DNA of 64,000 nt from Nafulsella turpanensis ZLM-10 (GTDB lineage: Bacteria > Bacteroidota > Bacteroidia > Cytophagales > Cyclobacteriaceae), in NCBI RefSeq assembly GCF_000346615.1, contig NZ_ANNU01000010.1, positions 62,001 through 126,000 on the forward strand, read 5' to 3'. The notes below the pieces were generated by a model that was given only the letters and a program-made list of their open reading frames with translations, was not told where the DNA came from and searched no databases. Shown in pieces: positions 36,201-44,081 of this stretch (position 1 is the stretch's first letter; each line of letters starts with the position of its first letter). The translations under genes were made by a program, and so were the position numbers.

Positions 36201-38233
36201 CGGCCATAGAAGCCAACCTGGTAGTGGAAGATATCCTTATCGACAGCGTTCGTACCGGGGACCTTGCGATCGATATTAACAAAGTAGCGGACAACGGCCG
36301 CCTGAATATGGACATTGCGCTGGAAGGCCCGGGCAACCAGCTGCTGGTGGAAGGTTACTATAATATCGAAGACAGTACGAATGCCGTTGCCCTCGATGTT
36401 AATATTGACCAGCTGAGGCTTAGCCCCTGGCAGCCCTTCGTACAGGAATTTATTACAAGCCTTTCCGGCAGCCTCGAAGGCGAAATAATGGTAAGGGGTA
36501 CCGCAGCAGAACCTGCCGTAGAAGGAGTTATCAGCTTTGGCAGAGAAGCCGCCCTTCAACTGGCGGCCACCGGGGTGCGCTACAAGGTTGGCGACGAAGA
36601 TATTGAAATCAATGCCGAGTCTATCGTTTTCGACCGCTTTACCATTGTCGACTCCCTCCGGGAAGAAATGGTTATAGAAGGAGTTATTCATCACCAGTAT
36701 TTTACAGACTACATCCTGGACCTGGAAATTCTGGCCGACAATTTTCAGCTGGTAGGCAAGGCTCGCTCACTGGAGGATCCCATTTTCGGTTCTCTCTTTG
36801 TCAGTACCCGCCTCAGCGCAACCGGACCTATCGGAGAAGTAGTAATAGATGGTAACCTGAAGGTAAACGATAATACAGACCTGGGCCTGGTTCTACTCAC
36901 CGAAGAACAAACCATTGCCACCCCCGATTATATTACTTTTGTCAACCGCAATGCCTTCCTGGAAAATGATACCGTCTCCATTCCGCCAGATTCCCTGCGC
37001 GATACAGAACGCCTGGTGGATGTGGAAGGCTTTACCCTGCGTGCAAATGTTGAAGTAACACCCGCCTCGAGATTTACCGTTATTGTAGACCCCAATACGG
37101 GCGATTACCTCGAAGTAGCCGGTGCGGCAGAACTTCTCATCAGAATGAACCCTCTCTCCGGCCTTAACCTGCAGGGAACTTATACGGTAGAAGAAGGAGC
37201 CTATTACCTGAGCTTTCTGGAGGTGATTCAGAAAAGCTTCGAAATTAAGGAAGGCAGTACGGTTGATTTTGACGGAGACCCCCTTGATGCCGAACTGGAC
37301 ATTACAGCGATATACGAAACAGAGGTAAGCCGCTATCCGCTAATCGAAGATTTAGGGATGACGGGTTCAGAAGTAGCGGCTGCCAAAAGGCGCGAACCTG
37401 TACATGTGCTCCTGAACATGCTGGGCACACTGGAAGAACCTGAATTTACCTTCAACATTGTTGTGCCCGAATCGGACTACAACATGAGTAGCATTGTAGA
37501 ACAACAGCTGGCACAGATTCGGCAGGATGAAACCCGCCTTTTTAAGCAGGTATTCGGGCTTATTGTACTAAATCGATTTATTGGCGATACACCCGCTATT
37601 GGTGGTGCCGGAGGAGGAGGGGCCACGGCAGCCATTAACTCCCGTGTAGATCAGAGCCTGAGCGCCTTCCTGTCGGAGCAGCTAAATGCCCTCACGCAGG
37701 ATTACCTGGGGGTTTCGATAGATGTGGATATTGACAGCAGGCAAAACATGGAGGGGCAGGATGCCAGCCTTACGGCCAAAGATGTTGATCTGCAGGTTGG
37801 GCGCTCCTTTTTCGACGACCGGGTAGAGGTAAAGGTAGGTGGTACCACCTCCGTAGGTGAAGATGGAACAGCCGTTGCTTCTGAGCAGGGCGGACCTGAC
37901 TTCGCAGGTAACTTTACAATTCTTTACCACATCACTGAAAACGGAAACCTGAACCTGAAAATATTTCAGAGAAACGAGCGTACCCTTTTTACCGATAAGT
38001 TAGTACAGCAAACAGGCGTTTCCCTCTCCTATCAGAAGGCATTCAACGAGTTTGGAGAATTTATTGGAAGAGCTGTACCACTACGGCAGAAGTTGCTGGA
38101 ATCTGAGGGTGCCATTCAAATAGATTTACCACCAGAAGAGGAGGAAGAAGAGGGAGAGCTCCCTGAGGAGGATGAAGAACCTGTTGAGGAAGGGGATGCC
38201 CTGAAGGAGGAGGATGAAGCGCCGGCTGAATAA
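33281..38233 (+). CDS. tamB: TamB-family translocation and assembly protein (DUF490 C-terminal domain)
   Basis: 1650 aa. An N-terminal membrane anchor (AYILLGIFSLLLLVIVLIQVP) is followed by a very long, beta-helical AsmA/TamB-like body. The DUF490 C-terminal region includes VEEGAYYLSFLEV and ends near LVQQTGVSLSYQKAFNEFG. An acidic Glu/Pro tail of about 35 residues closes the protein. TamB-like proteins span the periplasm and move phospholipids or help assemble outer-membrane proteins. The start is the GTG at 33281. The frame stays open upstream to 33218 and would add WHRVPKPLR before the anchor, but no canonical start codon is seen there. No TamA/BamA-type partner is next to it. Confidence 0.9.
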   Translation: MLAYILLGIFSLLLLVIVLIQVPAVQTYITKQVTQGFEEQWGTEVSVGSVNLKFFETATIEDIYLEDQAGDTLIYAEYLKADIGLFALFDQSVILNEIVLENAYINLYQHVDSSRFNYEYIVESFATPDTAAVDTASGGFTFDLEQLLLVDVRFNFIDDSAKTELRARVPYWLTEIETLGLEEGHIRINNSKIRELELLFRQAPLAVASAADTSAGDTDPLDPAPGVPPIDTVATQAGVKLDSAWLNPSGFRYSIGAFAIEDSQIRYSASEEAEEGTLNFENVALADMNLLMEDFYLAGDTLTAQLETLHFTEKLSGFQLQDVAFNISIEESLVAATLERLVTEHSKLNDAVAIEGFDMEAGDDMLAQLQVKANIEEAVISMKDAAYFTDALDTLPNLREQDLLLTLEMAVEGDEAVVDQLELKAEEGLYLNATATAQNIDNLEQMHFDVNLRELTTNIDYLKSLSLGEMIPAGASKAGNITLVAQAEGTLDDVDLDARLKSGLGTFETDILYKKPTENGYVMAGNFSASEFDLSNFLGDSSGFGNVSFKSKVKVKEENGSLDIPNLSLLVSELEFNNYTYEGLAVEGKFIDSLLTIAAAYEDPFLVFDVLAVSDLKDSLPLVEAELDLDKINMLRLNLMADSIILSTKLYTKVQGQTLDDIRGMLSMRETEIIRGANLYTMDSLLLTSTELPNGDRSIELLTEFMEARVTGNYLFEELPLAIDQCVNYYCSAYKIDETIIPPKQAIELEFAMKDEPAILKAFMPELELTAPLVMTASLENDRRSFNLDLKAPSIVYDSLLIKDLDIEATTVERVLSYNVNASLIQAGEAIDIPKFQLEGQWEQDSVHFDLALAPPTDSTYLALGGAVTFVSDTIILELDNTDLAVYGQDYFLADDAIFKYAEDYIFVDDFVLQHEEARLSIYTEGAGTAEPRLITEINDFEIADFATLAGMESYGLAAELDGIITITDVARLAAIEANLVVEDILIDSVRTGDLAIDINKVADNGRLNMDIALEGPGNQLLVEGYYNIEDSTNAVALDVNIDQLRLSPWQPFVQEFITSLSGSLEGEIMVRGTAAEPAVEGVISFGREAALQLAATGVRYKVGDEDIEINAESIVFDRFTIVDSLREEMVIEGVIHHQYFTDYILDLEILADNFQLVGKARSLEDPIFGSLFVSTRLSATGPIGEVVIDGNLKVNDNTDLGLVLLTEEQTIATPDYITFVNRNAFLENDTVSIPPDSLRDTERLVDVEGFTLRANVEVTPASRFTVIVDPNTGDYLEVAGAAELLIRMNPLSGLNLQGTYTVEEGAYYLSFLEVIQKSFEIKEGSTVDFDGDPLDAELDITAIYETEVSRYPLIEDLGMTGSEVAAAKRREPVHVLLNMLGTLEEPEFTFNIVVPESDYNMSSIVEQQLAQIRQDETRLFKQVFGLIVLNRFIGDTPAIGGAGGGGATAAINSRVDQSLSAFLSEQLNALTQDYLGVSIDVDIDSRQNMEGQDASLTAKDVDLQVGRSFFDDRVEVKVGGTTSVGEDGTAVASEQGGPDFAGNFTILYHITENGNLNLKIFQRNERTLFTDKLVQQTGVSLSYQKAFNEFGEFIGRAVPLRQKLLESEGAIQIDLPPEEEEEEGELPEEDEEPVEEGDALKEEDEAPAE

Positions 38234-38298
38234 TAAGGTATAAAGAAAAACAAACTTATCATTTGGCTGGTAAGCATTTTGCTGTATTTTTACAGGCT

Positions 38299-38805
38299 AT
38301 GGTGCAGCGTTTTTTTAAGTTAGACAAGAACTACATCCTCAAAGAAGCCCAGCAGTCTGTCCGGCAGGAGTTGCTACAGCAAATGGTCGCTTTCGTAAAG
38401 GAGGAGTATTTGCGACAGTCCAACCCGCTGGGGCTTATCGACGATACCGTCCGCACCATACAGCAGGCAGAGGAGCCGAGCACCAGGCAGCTGCACGACT
38501 TTTACCATATTTTAGCAGGTATTTACCGCTACAGGCATGGCTCTAACCAGCTGGAGCTTTTATTCGATGGTGCTTCGCATTTCGAAAAATACCAGCAGGA
38601 GTGGTGCTCCATTTTTACCGAATGGTACCGCCAGTTCTGTCAGAAACCTGGTTTTATTAAAGCTGTGTTAGAAGTGAGCGTCTTCTATCCGAAAGACAGA
38701 AAAGGCCAGCTGGCCGAAGCCAGAATGCGTGCATTCTTAAGCCAGCAGTTCAACGACCTGCGTATTCATAAACGCTACGGCATCCTCCAAAGCAAAACCG
38801 CCTAA
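38299..38805 (+). CDS. Hypothetical cytoplasmic helical protein
   Basis: 168 aa from ATG at 38299. A TTG at 38263 would add 12 residues and is less likely. The protein is helical and charged (MVQRFFKLDKNYILKEAQQ, then VRQELLQQMVAFVKEEYLR), with an aromatic middle (WCSIFTEWYRQFCQKPGF) and a basic C terminus. There is no signal peptide or membrane segment, and I recognise no family. It starts 65 bp after tamB on the same strand and may be co-transcribed with it. Confidence 0.72.
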   Translation: MVQRFFKLDKNYILKEAQQSVRQELLQQMVAFVKEEYLRQSNPLGLIDDTVRTIQQAEEPSTRQLHDFYHILAGIYRYRHGSNQLELLFDGASHFEKYQQEWCSIFTEWYRQFCQKPGFIKAVLEVSVFYPKDRKGQLAEARMRAFLSQQFNDLRIHKRYGILQSKTA

Positions 38806-38876
38806 ACCTCGGTGGCTGTGTGAGGTGATAAGGAATTAAGGATCTCACAGACCAGCCCTTCCCTTACCATTCAAAA

Positions 38877-38909
38877 CAAAAAAAGCCGAAGCATTTAAAC
38901 CCCGGCCCT
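38877..38909 (-). terminator. Weak intrinsic terminator before the copper locus end
   Basis: On the minus strand GCCGGGG pairs imperfectly with CTTCGGC (G-T wobbles) and is followed by a run of T. It lies about 25 bases after the stop of the DUF3347 lipoprotein gene. Confidence 0.55.
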
Positions 38910-38928
38910 GTTATTTCTTTAGAAGGAA

Positions 38929-39522
38929 TTAATCCAAAACCTCTTTTACGCTTCCGCAATGAGGCATTGTTTCAGCCATATAAGGATTATTAATTTCTTT
39001 CTCCATGGCTAACCAGCTTGCACCTTCTCCTCCCATCGCCATAGGGCAATGCTGCCAGTAAAGCGTTTCGGCTGTTAACTCCTCTGTACTTAGCAGTTGG
39101 TATAACTGCTGCGAGAGCGGTTTAAATGCCACACGCAAGGATTTAAGATCATTAGCAGCTGCCATCTTCTCCACCAACACGCTAAATTCCTTCAGTTTTG
39201 CTTCTTCTAGTCCGCTTTCGCCCAGGCTGTTTTGCAGCTCTGCTACCGCTGCTTCCGCACTTTCAAAGTCCCCGTTATAAAGTGCATCCTTCAGTGCAAT
39301 ATAATCTACCAGAAAAGCGGGCAGCTCTGCGCCAATTTCCTCTACGGCAGCCTCACCATCGGCACCCTCTTCTTCTGTTGCTACTACATCGAGTGGTTCC
39401 TCACCACTCTCTACTTTTTCGCCACCACAGGCAGAGCCAAAAACCAGCAGCGCGATAGCTGCCATTGAGATCCATTTGTTCAGTTGATTTGTCATAGGTT
39501 GTTTGTTTAATTGTATGTTCAA
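38929..39522 (-). CDS. DUF3347-type lipoprotein, putative copper-binding
   Basis: 197 aa. The lipoprotein signal ends in FGSACGGE and may start at the internal ATG at 39495 (MTNQLNKW). A Glu/Ala-rich linker leads to a helical domain (about 65-197). Its end has the recognisable pattern YWQHCPMAMGG, W, NNPYMAETM and HCG, giving paired Cys, His and Met residues suited to Cu(I) or Ag(I). The same pattern closes the CusB-like protein at 39664. DUF3347 proteins usually accompany metal efflux genes in Bacteroidota. It is the last gene of the minus-strand copper locus. Confidence 0.85.
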   Translation of the reverse strand: MNIQLNKQPMTNQLNKWISMAAIALLVFGSACGGEKVESGEEPLDVVATEEEGADGEAAVEEIGAELPAFLVDYIALKDALYNGDFESAEAAVAELQNSLGESGLEEAKLKEFSVLVEKMAAANDLKSLRVAFKPLSQQLYQLLSTEELTAETLYWQHCPMAMGGEGASWLAMEKEINNPYMAETMPHCGSVKEVLD

Positions 39523-39663
39523 AAATTTTTTTATTCTTCAGGTAAAGCTATACAGGAACAGGCTACAAATAAAAGATATTTTGTACAGGAAACCACTTCT
39601 TCCTTCTCCAAAAGACCGGAAGTGCAGACTGGTTCCTCTTCTCCCGCCATTGTACCGCTCCTT

Positions 39664-41427
39664 TTACTCCAGCACCTCACTCACTTCGCCGCAGTGCAGC
39701 ATGCTTTCGCCGTAATAAGGATTCAGTATCTCCTCTTCATTTGATAGCCAGAAGGCCCCCTGGTCATTATTCGCCATAGGGCAAAACTGTACATACATCC
39801 CCCCTGACACCAGCTCTTTCTGTTGTGCGAGCTCAATCATGTGGTTACTCAGGAAAAAGAAGGTTTCGCGCTGCGCTTCGAGTGTGGGGGCTTTGGCAAG
39901 GCGAAGTGCATAGGCCTGTGCCTTTTCAGCATCTTCCACCGCCTGCAGCCTTTCTGCTAAAACAGCGGCCTGTTCCTGCGCAGCCTCCTTATCTGAGGCG
40001 ACCAGGGCATTTTTAAGCAGCAGGTACACCTCATAGGCCGGGCCAAAAGCCTCTTCTGCAAAAACCGGTGGCCCTGCAATAGGGTCGTGGGCATCGAGCA
40101 GCGCCTTTCCTTCCGGCTCCACGGCACCGGCCAGCGGATCGCCGCCTTTTTTCAGCACAAACTCGCTGTAAAGCAGGTAAGCGCCATTTACCACCACCCG
40201 CTCGCCCGGCTCCACTCCGCTCAGGAGCGCAATACGGTCCGGCTCTTCCATACCCGTCTCTACAGGCCGGGCCAGGTAAGTGCTGTCGCTGGTCTGCAAC
40301 CACACATGAGCACCGCTGGCATCGCGAATAACGGCCTGCGTGGGCACGCTTACCCCTTCGGCCTCTCCGCTTTCCAGCCACACACTCGCCTGCATTCCCG
40401 GGAAAAATCTTTCCGCAGGGTTAGGAATCTCTACCCGCATGCTTACAATCTGGCTGGTCCCTCTCAATTCAGGACTGATAAAGCTTACAATACCTGTAAC
40501 CGGCGACTTTTCAAAACCCGCTACACTTACTTTTACCTCCTCGCCAATTTCTACCATGTTGCTTTCTTCCGGATAAAGCTCCGCCTCTACCCATAAGGTG
40601 TCGAGCCGGCCAATTGTATAAAGCTTTGCTCCTTCGGGCAGGTAAATACCTTCGGTGGCCGCAATTTCAGTAACTATGCCCGATACGGGCGCTACAAATG
40701 TAAAGCTGGCTTTTGGCTCCTTCTGCGCCTCCAGCCGCGCTATTTGTGCGTCTGTCATGCCATAAAGCTTCAGTTTTCGCCGGGCCGATTCAAGAAAACC
40801 GGCAAAGCGTGGCTCCTCCGTTCCCAGCTGAAGGTTTTGTTCCAGCGCCAGCAGATACTCCTGCTGATAGGTAAGCAGCTCCTCACTGTAAATCTCATAC
40901 AGGGGCTGGCCTGCCTGTATGCGCTGGCCGGTTTCCTTCACATACAGACGCTCGATCCGGCCGGGAACCCGGGTAGCCACTATTTCTTTCTCTTCTTTGT
41001 TTTCCGTTATTTCGGCATTCAGCCGTACTCTATTGTCGATGCTACCTAAACCAACAGGCTTGCTCACAATATTCCCCAGCAGTTTTTGGCGTTCGCTCAG
41101 CATAATTTCCGGCGAGGCCTCATCGCCCCTGGAAAAAGGCACCAGGTCCATTGCGCAAATAGGGCAAATTCCCGGATCTGGCTGCACCACCTGCGGATGC
41201 ATGGGGCAGGTATAGGCAACATCCGCCACCACCCCGGCCTTATCATGCTCTTCCGGGTTGCTGCAGGCAGCAAGGGTTAGGAGCAGTAAAGTAATTAGCC
41301 AGCCAGAAGAGGCAGACTTCCTCAGGAATGCCCGTATCCTCCAGGCTATTTGTATACTTATTTTTCTATTCCAATTCATCTGTATCTTATTTTCAAGAGG
41401 TTCAAAAGTAAATAGCAGGCAGGGCAC
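39664..41427 (-). CDS. CusB-like RND adaptor with N-terminal heavy-metal-binding and C-terminal DUF3347 domains
   Basis: 587 aa, longer than a typical CusB (about 400-450) because of two extra modules. The lipoprotein signal ends in LTLAACSN, and the best start may be the internal ATG at 41379 (MNWNRK). A heavy-metal-binding motif follows, YTCPMHPQVVQP and CPICAMDLVPF (Ala where Gly is usual). Next comes the membrane-fusion core with VPGRIERLYVKETGQRIQAG and FVAPVSGIVTEI. The C-terminal ~110 residues form a DUF3347-like domain with FCPMANND, ILNPYYGESM and HCGE. It should link CusA to the outer-membrane channel and bind Cu(I)/Ag(I). The next gene upstream is a second adaptor, 5 bp away. Confidence 0.92.
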   Translation of the reverse strand: MPCLLFTFEPLENKIQMNWNRKISIQIAWRIRAFLRKSASSGWLITLLLLTLAACSNPEEHDKAGVVADVAYTCPMHPQVVQPDPGICPICAMDLVPFSRGDEASPEIMLSERQKLLGNIVSKPVGLGSIDNRVRLNAEITENKEEKEIVATRVPGRIERLYVKETGQRIQAGQPLYEIYSEELLTYQQEYLLALEQNLQLGTEEPRFAGFLESARRKLKLYGMTDAQIARLEAQKEPKASFTFVAPVSGIVTEIAATEGIYLPEGAKLYTIGRLDTLWVEAELYPEESNMVEIGEEVKVSVAGFEKSPVTGIVSFISPELRGTSQIVSMRVEIPNPAERFFPGMQASVWLESGEAEGVSVPTQAVIRDASGAHVWLQTSDSTYLARPVETGMEEPDRIALLSGVEPGERVVVNGAYLLYSEFVLKKGGDPLAGAVEPEGKALLDAHDPIAGPPVFAEEAFGPAYEVYLLLKNALVASDKEAAQEQAAVLAERLQAVEDAEKAQAYALRLAKAPTLEAQRETFFFLSNHMIELAQQKELVSGGMYVQFCPMANNDQGAFWLSNEEEILNPYYGESMLHCGEVSEVLE

Positions 41428-41432
41428 CTTTC

Positions 41433-42791
41433 CTAATCCTCCACCTTTACAAAACTTTCGCTGTCGACCATAAACTGGGCGTTATAGGCAATGGCTTCAT
41501 CGGCCGAAAGCCCTTCCAGTACCTGAACCATTCCTTCTGTTTGAATACCAGCCTCCACTTCTTTTGGCCTGAATACATTCTCCGCTACCTCCACAAACAC
41601 CAGCCGGTGGTTACCCAGGTCGAGCACAGCAAGTTCCGGCACCCAGAGGCTGCGTTCAGTGGTGGCAGTAATCTCCCCTTCTACCAGCTGCCCTACCCGG
41701 ACCGGAAGCTCAGCTCCGGCCACATAGGCTCGTACTTTCACAAAGCGCTCTCCTTCATTGAAGAAGGGCTGCACAAAATCGACTCTTGCGGCTAGCTGCT
41801 GGCTTTCCTGCGGCCCCCAGGATATTTCGACAGGTGCACCCGCCTCAATTTGCGAGGCTCCATCTGCATACACATTAAACTCCGCCCACAGCCGGGAGGG
41901 ATCAACCACCCGAAAGAGCGGCTGGCCTTTTTCTACATACATTCCTTCGCGAATGGTGAGTTCCTGCGGAACATCCTGAACGGAAGGAGCGGCCCCGGCC
42001 GATGCCTGCATTCCACCCATACCACCACCGGCAGCAGCTCTTTTATTGGCCGATGGCCTTCCCGGAGGAGCGGTAGACTCCAGCACGTAACCATCGTAAG
42101 GGCTGTAAACAGCCACTGAATTCTGTACCTCCCTGTTTTGTACCAGCTGCTCTATCTGCCCATCACTCAGGCCCAGGAGGCGCAGTTGCCGTATGGCAGC
42201 GGCAATAAGTTGTTCATTATCGGGGTCTTCGCGCAGCAGAAAAAGCAGCTCCCGCTGGCTGGTAAGCAGCTCCGGGCTGTATATCTCCATTAGCTTCTGC
42301 CCTTTCCGGACAGGCTGGAAATTGTACTCCACATACAGCTCTTCTATTCGGCCACCAAAGCGGGCCGGAATGGTGTACTCATTCCGGGTATCGTAGCTAA
42401 TCTTTCCTGGAATGGTGGTGGTAACAGATTTCCGCTCCCATACAGGCTGAACGGTTTCAATCCTGGATACGATAGTGCCGGTAACCGGCTTCAGCAGGAA
42501 ATCCAGTTCTTCTGTCAGCTCAAGGGGAGCTTCTGCGGTACTCTGCTGCGGTACCAGGTCCATTCCGCAGATAGGACAGGCACCCGGCTCGGGCGCTACC
42601 ACCTGGGGGTGCATCGGGCAGGTATAGGTCACCTCCTCTGCTATTTCGGCCTGCTCGTGCTCCCCCGCTCTACTGCAGGCAGTAAAGGAGAGCAACAGGA
42701 TAAGGAGCCATCCAAAGAAAGAAATACATCTTCCCGCTTCCGGCAGGCTATTTCTCCTCTTTATTGTTTTATGCTGAATCATCTTCTTCAA
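41433..42791 (-). CDS. CusB-like RND periplasmic adaptor with heavy-metal-binding domain
   Basis: 452 aa. A basic N terminus and hydrophobic segment end in SFTACSRAG, a lipobox. The metal-binding motif YTCPMHPQVVAP with CPICGMDLVPQ lies at about residues 55-80. The adaptor core follows: TIPGKISYDTRNEYTIPARF, GGRIEELYVEYNFQPVRKGQ, a helical hairpin, YSPYDGYVLE and the beta-barrel with VRVGQLVEGEI. A Gly/Met-rich insert (GGGMGGMQAS) lies between the hairpin and the barrel. It is the second adaptor in this operon. It is unknown whether the two form mixed hexamers or serve alternately. Confidence 0.93.
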   Translation of the reverse strand: MKKMIQHKTIKRRNSLPEAGRCISFFGWLLILLLSFTACSRAGEHEQAEIAEEVTYTCPMHPQVVAPEPGACPICGMDLVPQQSTAEAPLELTEELDFLLKPVTGTIVSRIETVQPVWERKSVTTTIPGKISYDTRNEYTIPARFGGRIEELYVEYNFQPVRKGQKLMEIYSPELLTSQRELLFLLREDPDNEQLIAAAIRQLRLLGLSDGQIEQLVQNREVQNSVAVYSPYDGYVLESTAPPGRPSANKRAAAGGGMGGMQASAGAAPSVQDVPQELTIREGMYVEKGQPLFRVVDPSRLWAEFNVYADGASQIEAGAPVEISWGPQESQQLAARVDFVQPFFNEGERFVKVRAYVAGAELPVRVGQLVEGEITATTERSLWVPELAVLDLGNHRLVFVEVAENVFRPKEVEAGIQTEGMVQVLEGLSADEAIAYNAQFMVDSESFVKVED

Positions 42792-42824
42792 ATTTACAAT
42801 GATATACTACGGCTACTGCTGCCT

Positions 42825-44081
42825 CTAGCGCTCAAGCTCCTTTTCATAGGCAGCCAGGGTAACATAATAGCTTTCAAGCCGGTCCAGGTAATCCAAACGG
42901 GTGCTGCTCAAATCTTCCCAGGCATCAATTACCATGGGCAGCTCTCCGTTATTTTCTTCGTAGGCCAGCATTACCACCTCAAAATTCTTTTCGAGGGCCG
43001 GAATAATCTTTTGCTGATAATTCTGCAGCTGTTGCGCCAGTACTTCCAGCTCGATATGCATGGCGGCCAGCTCTGCCACTGCTTCATTCAGCATTACTTC
43101 CCGCTCCTTTTCCATGGCCTGTATTTCAAAGCCCATCCCTTTTACCTCTGCCTTATACCCACGGGAAGACCAGGGCGCAACAGGAATGCTCACCATGCCC
43201 ATAAGGGTAAACTGCTGCGGCATCATGCCACTATAGGACGACATATGCTCGAAGCGCAGACCAAAATCCGGCTTAGCTTCGGTACGTGCCAGCTCCTGGT
43301 TCAGCCGCATGCTTTCAATGCCGGTTTCAAGCGCCAGAATATCGCTACGCACTTCTGCCAGCTCCAGGGTATCCACTACAGGCACTAAACGGGCAGGCAA
43401 AGTAGTAATAACACCTGTGTCGATGAGGTAGTCGACGGTAGGCGGAATATCCATGAGCTTGTTTAGCAGGATATTTTTCTGCTCCTTTTCGCCGGCTATC
43501 ATCAATAGCATATTTTCCACTTCATAAAGCCTCCCTTCGGCTTCGTATATATTGCCGAGTGTTCCCTGTCCGTAAGGGTAGCGAATCTTTGCCAGCTTTT
43601 TCATGGTAATCATAATGCGCTGCATTTCCAGCAGCACCGCCTGCTTCTTCTCCAGTACCGCCCACTGATAGTAGGCTTTTTTGGCCGCTGCCCGCAGTTC
43701 ATTATAAGCAGCCAGGGCTCTTGCCTCCTCCACGGCAGCTTTAGAGCCCAGCCACTTCTCTTTGGCTCCTGTTTTAGCCGGATTCGGAATCTGCTGTTCC
43801 ACTGCCAGCATTAAGGAGCCTTTATTATCGGGCATAATATCTTCCTGAAATGGATAGGGAGTCATAAAAGTACCTGCTCCCGCCATAGGAGGCATCCAGG
43901 CATCCGCTCCTTCGGCATAAGCATCGAGGGCCGATACCCGCCGCTCGAATTGCTGCAGGAGAGGATGCTGACGACGAATTACCTGAAGTACGCTATCGAG
44001 CGAAAGCCTTTGCTGTGCAAAGACAGGCAAGCCGACAAAAAGCAAAAGGACTGCCGGCAGTATTTTAATGCTTAACTTCAT
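42825..44081 (-). CDS. TolC-family outer membrane protein (CusC-like role)
   Basis: 418 aa with a signal peptide cut near VFAQ. LSLDSVLQVIRRQHPLLQQ opens the first TolC repeat. Long helices follow (EKWLGSKAAVEEARALAAYN, LVPVVDTLELAEVRSDILAL). A Met/Pro-rich loop (MSSYSGMMPQQFTLMGM) is in keeping with copper transport. The start overlaps the 3' end of the CusA C-terminal half by 17 bp, so the two are translationally linked. It probably forms the outer-membrane channel for the Cus-like pump. Confidence 0.9.
   Translation of the reverse strand: MKLSIKILPAVLLLFVGLPVFAQQRLSLDSVLQVIRRQHPLLQQFERRVSALDAYAEGADAWMPPMAGAGTFMTPYPFQEDIMPDNKGSLMLAVEQQIPNPAKTGAKEKWLGSKAAVEEARALAAYNELRAAAKKAYYQWAVLEKKQAVLLEMQRIMITMKKLAKIRYPYGQGTLGNIYEAEGRLYEVENMLLMIAGEKEQKNILLNKLMDIPPTVDYLIDTGVITTLPARLVPVVDTLELAEVRSDILALETGIESMRLNQELARTEAKPDFGLRFEHMSSYSGMMPQQFTLMGMVSIPVAPWSSRGYKAEVKGMGFEIQAMEKEREVMLNEAVAELAAMHIELEVLAQQLQNYQQKIIPALEKNFEVVMLAYEENNGELPMVIDAWEDLSSTRLDYLDRLESYYVTLAAYEKELER

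Noticed and set aside
35870-36694. 274-codon ORF on the minus strand
   Set aside because: Lies wholly antisense to tamB, which has clear domain structure. The ORF has no recognisable motif and arises from the codon bias of tamB.
38130-38233. Acidic Glu/Pro tail of TamB as a separate element or repeat expansion
   Set aside because: In frame with tamB, directly after the DUF490 end. Low-complexity acidic tails are common, and nothing indicates a separate gene.
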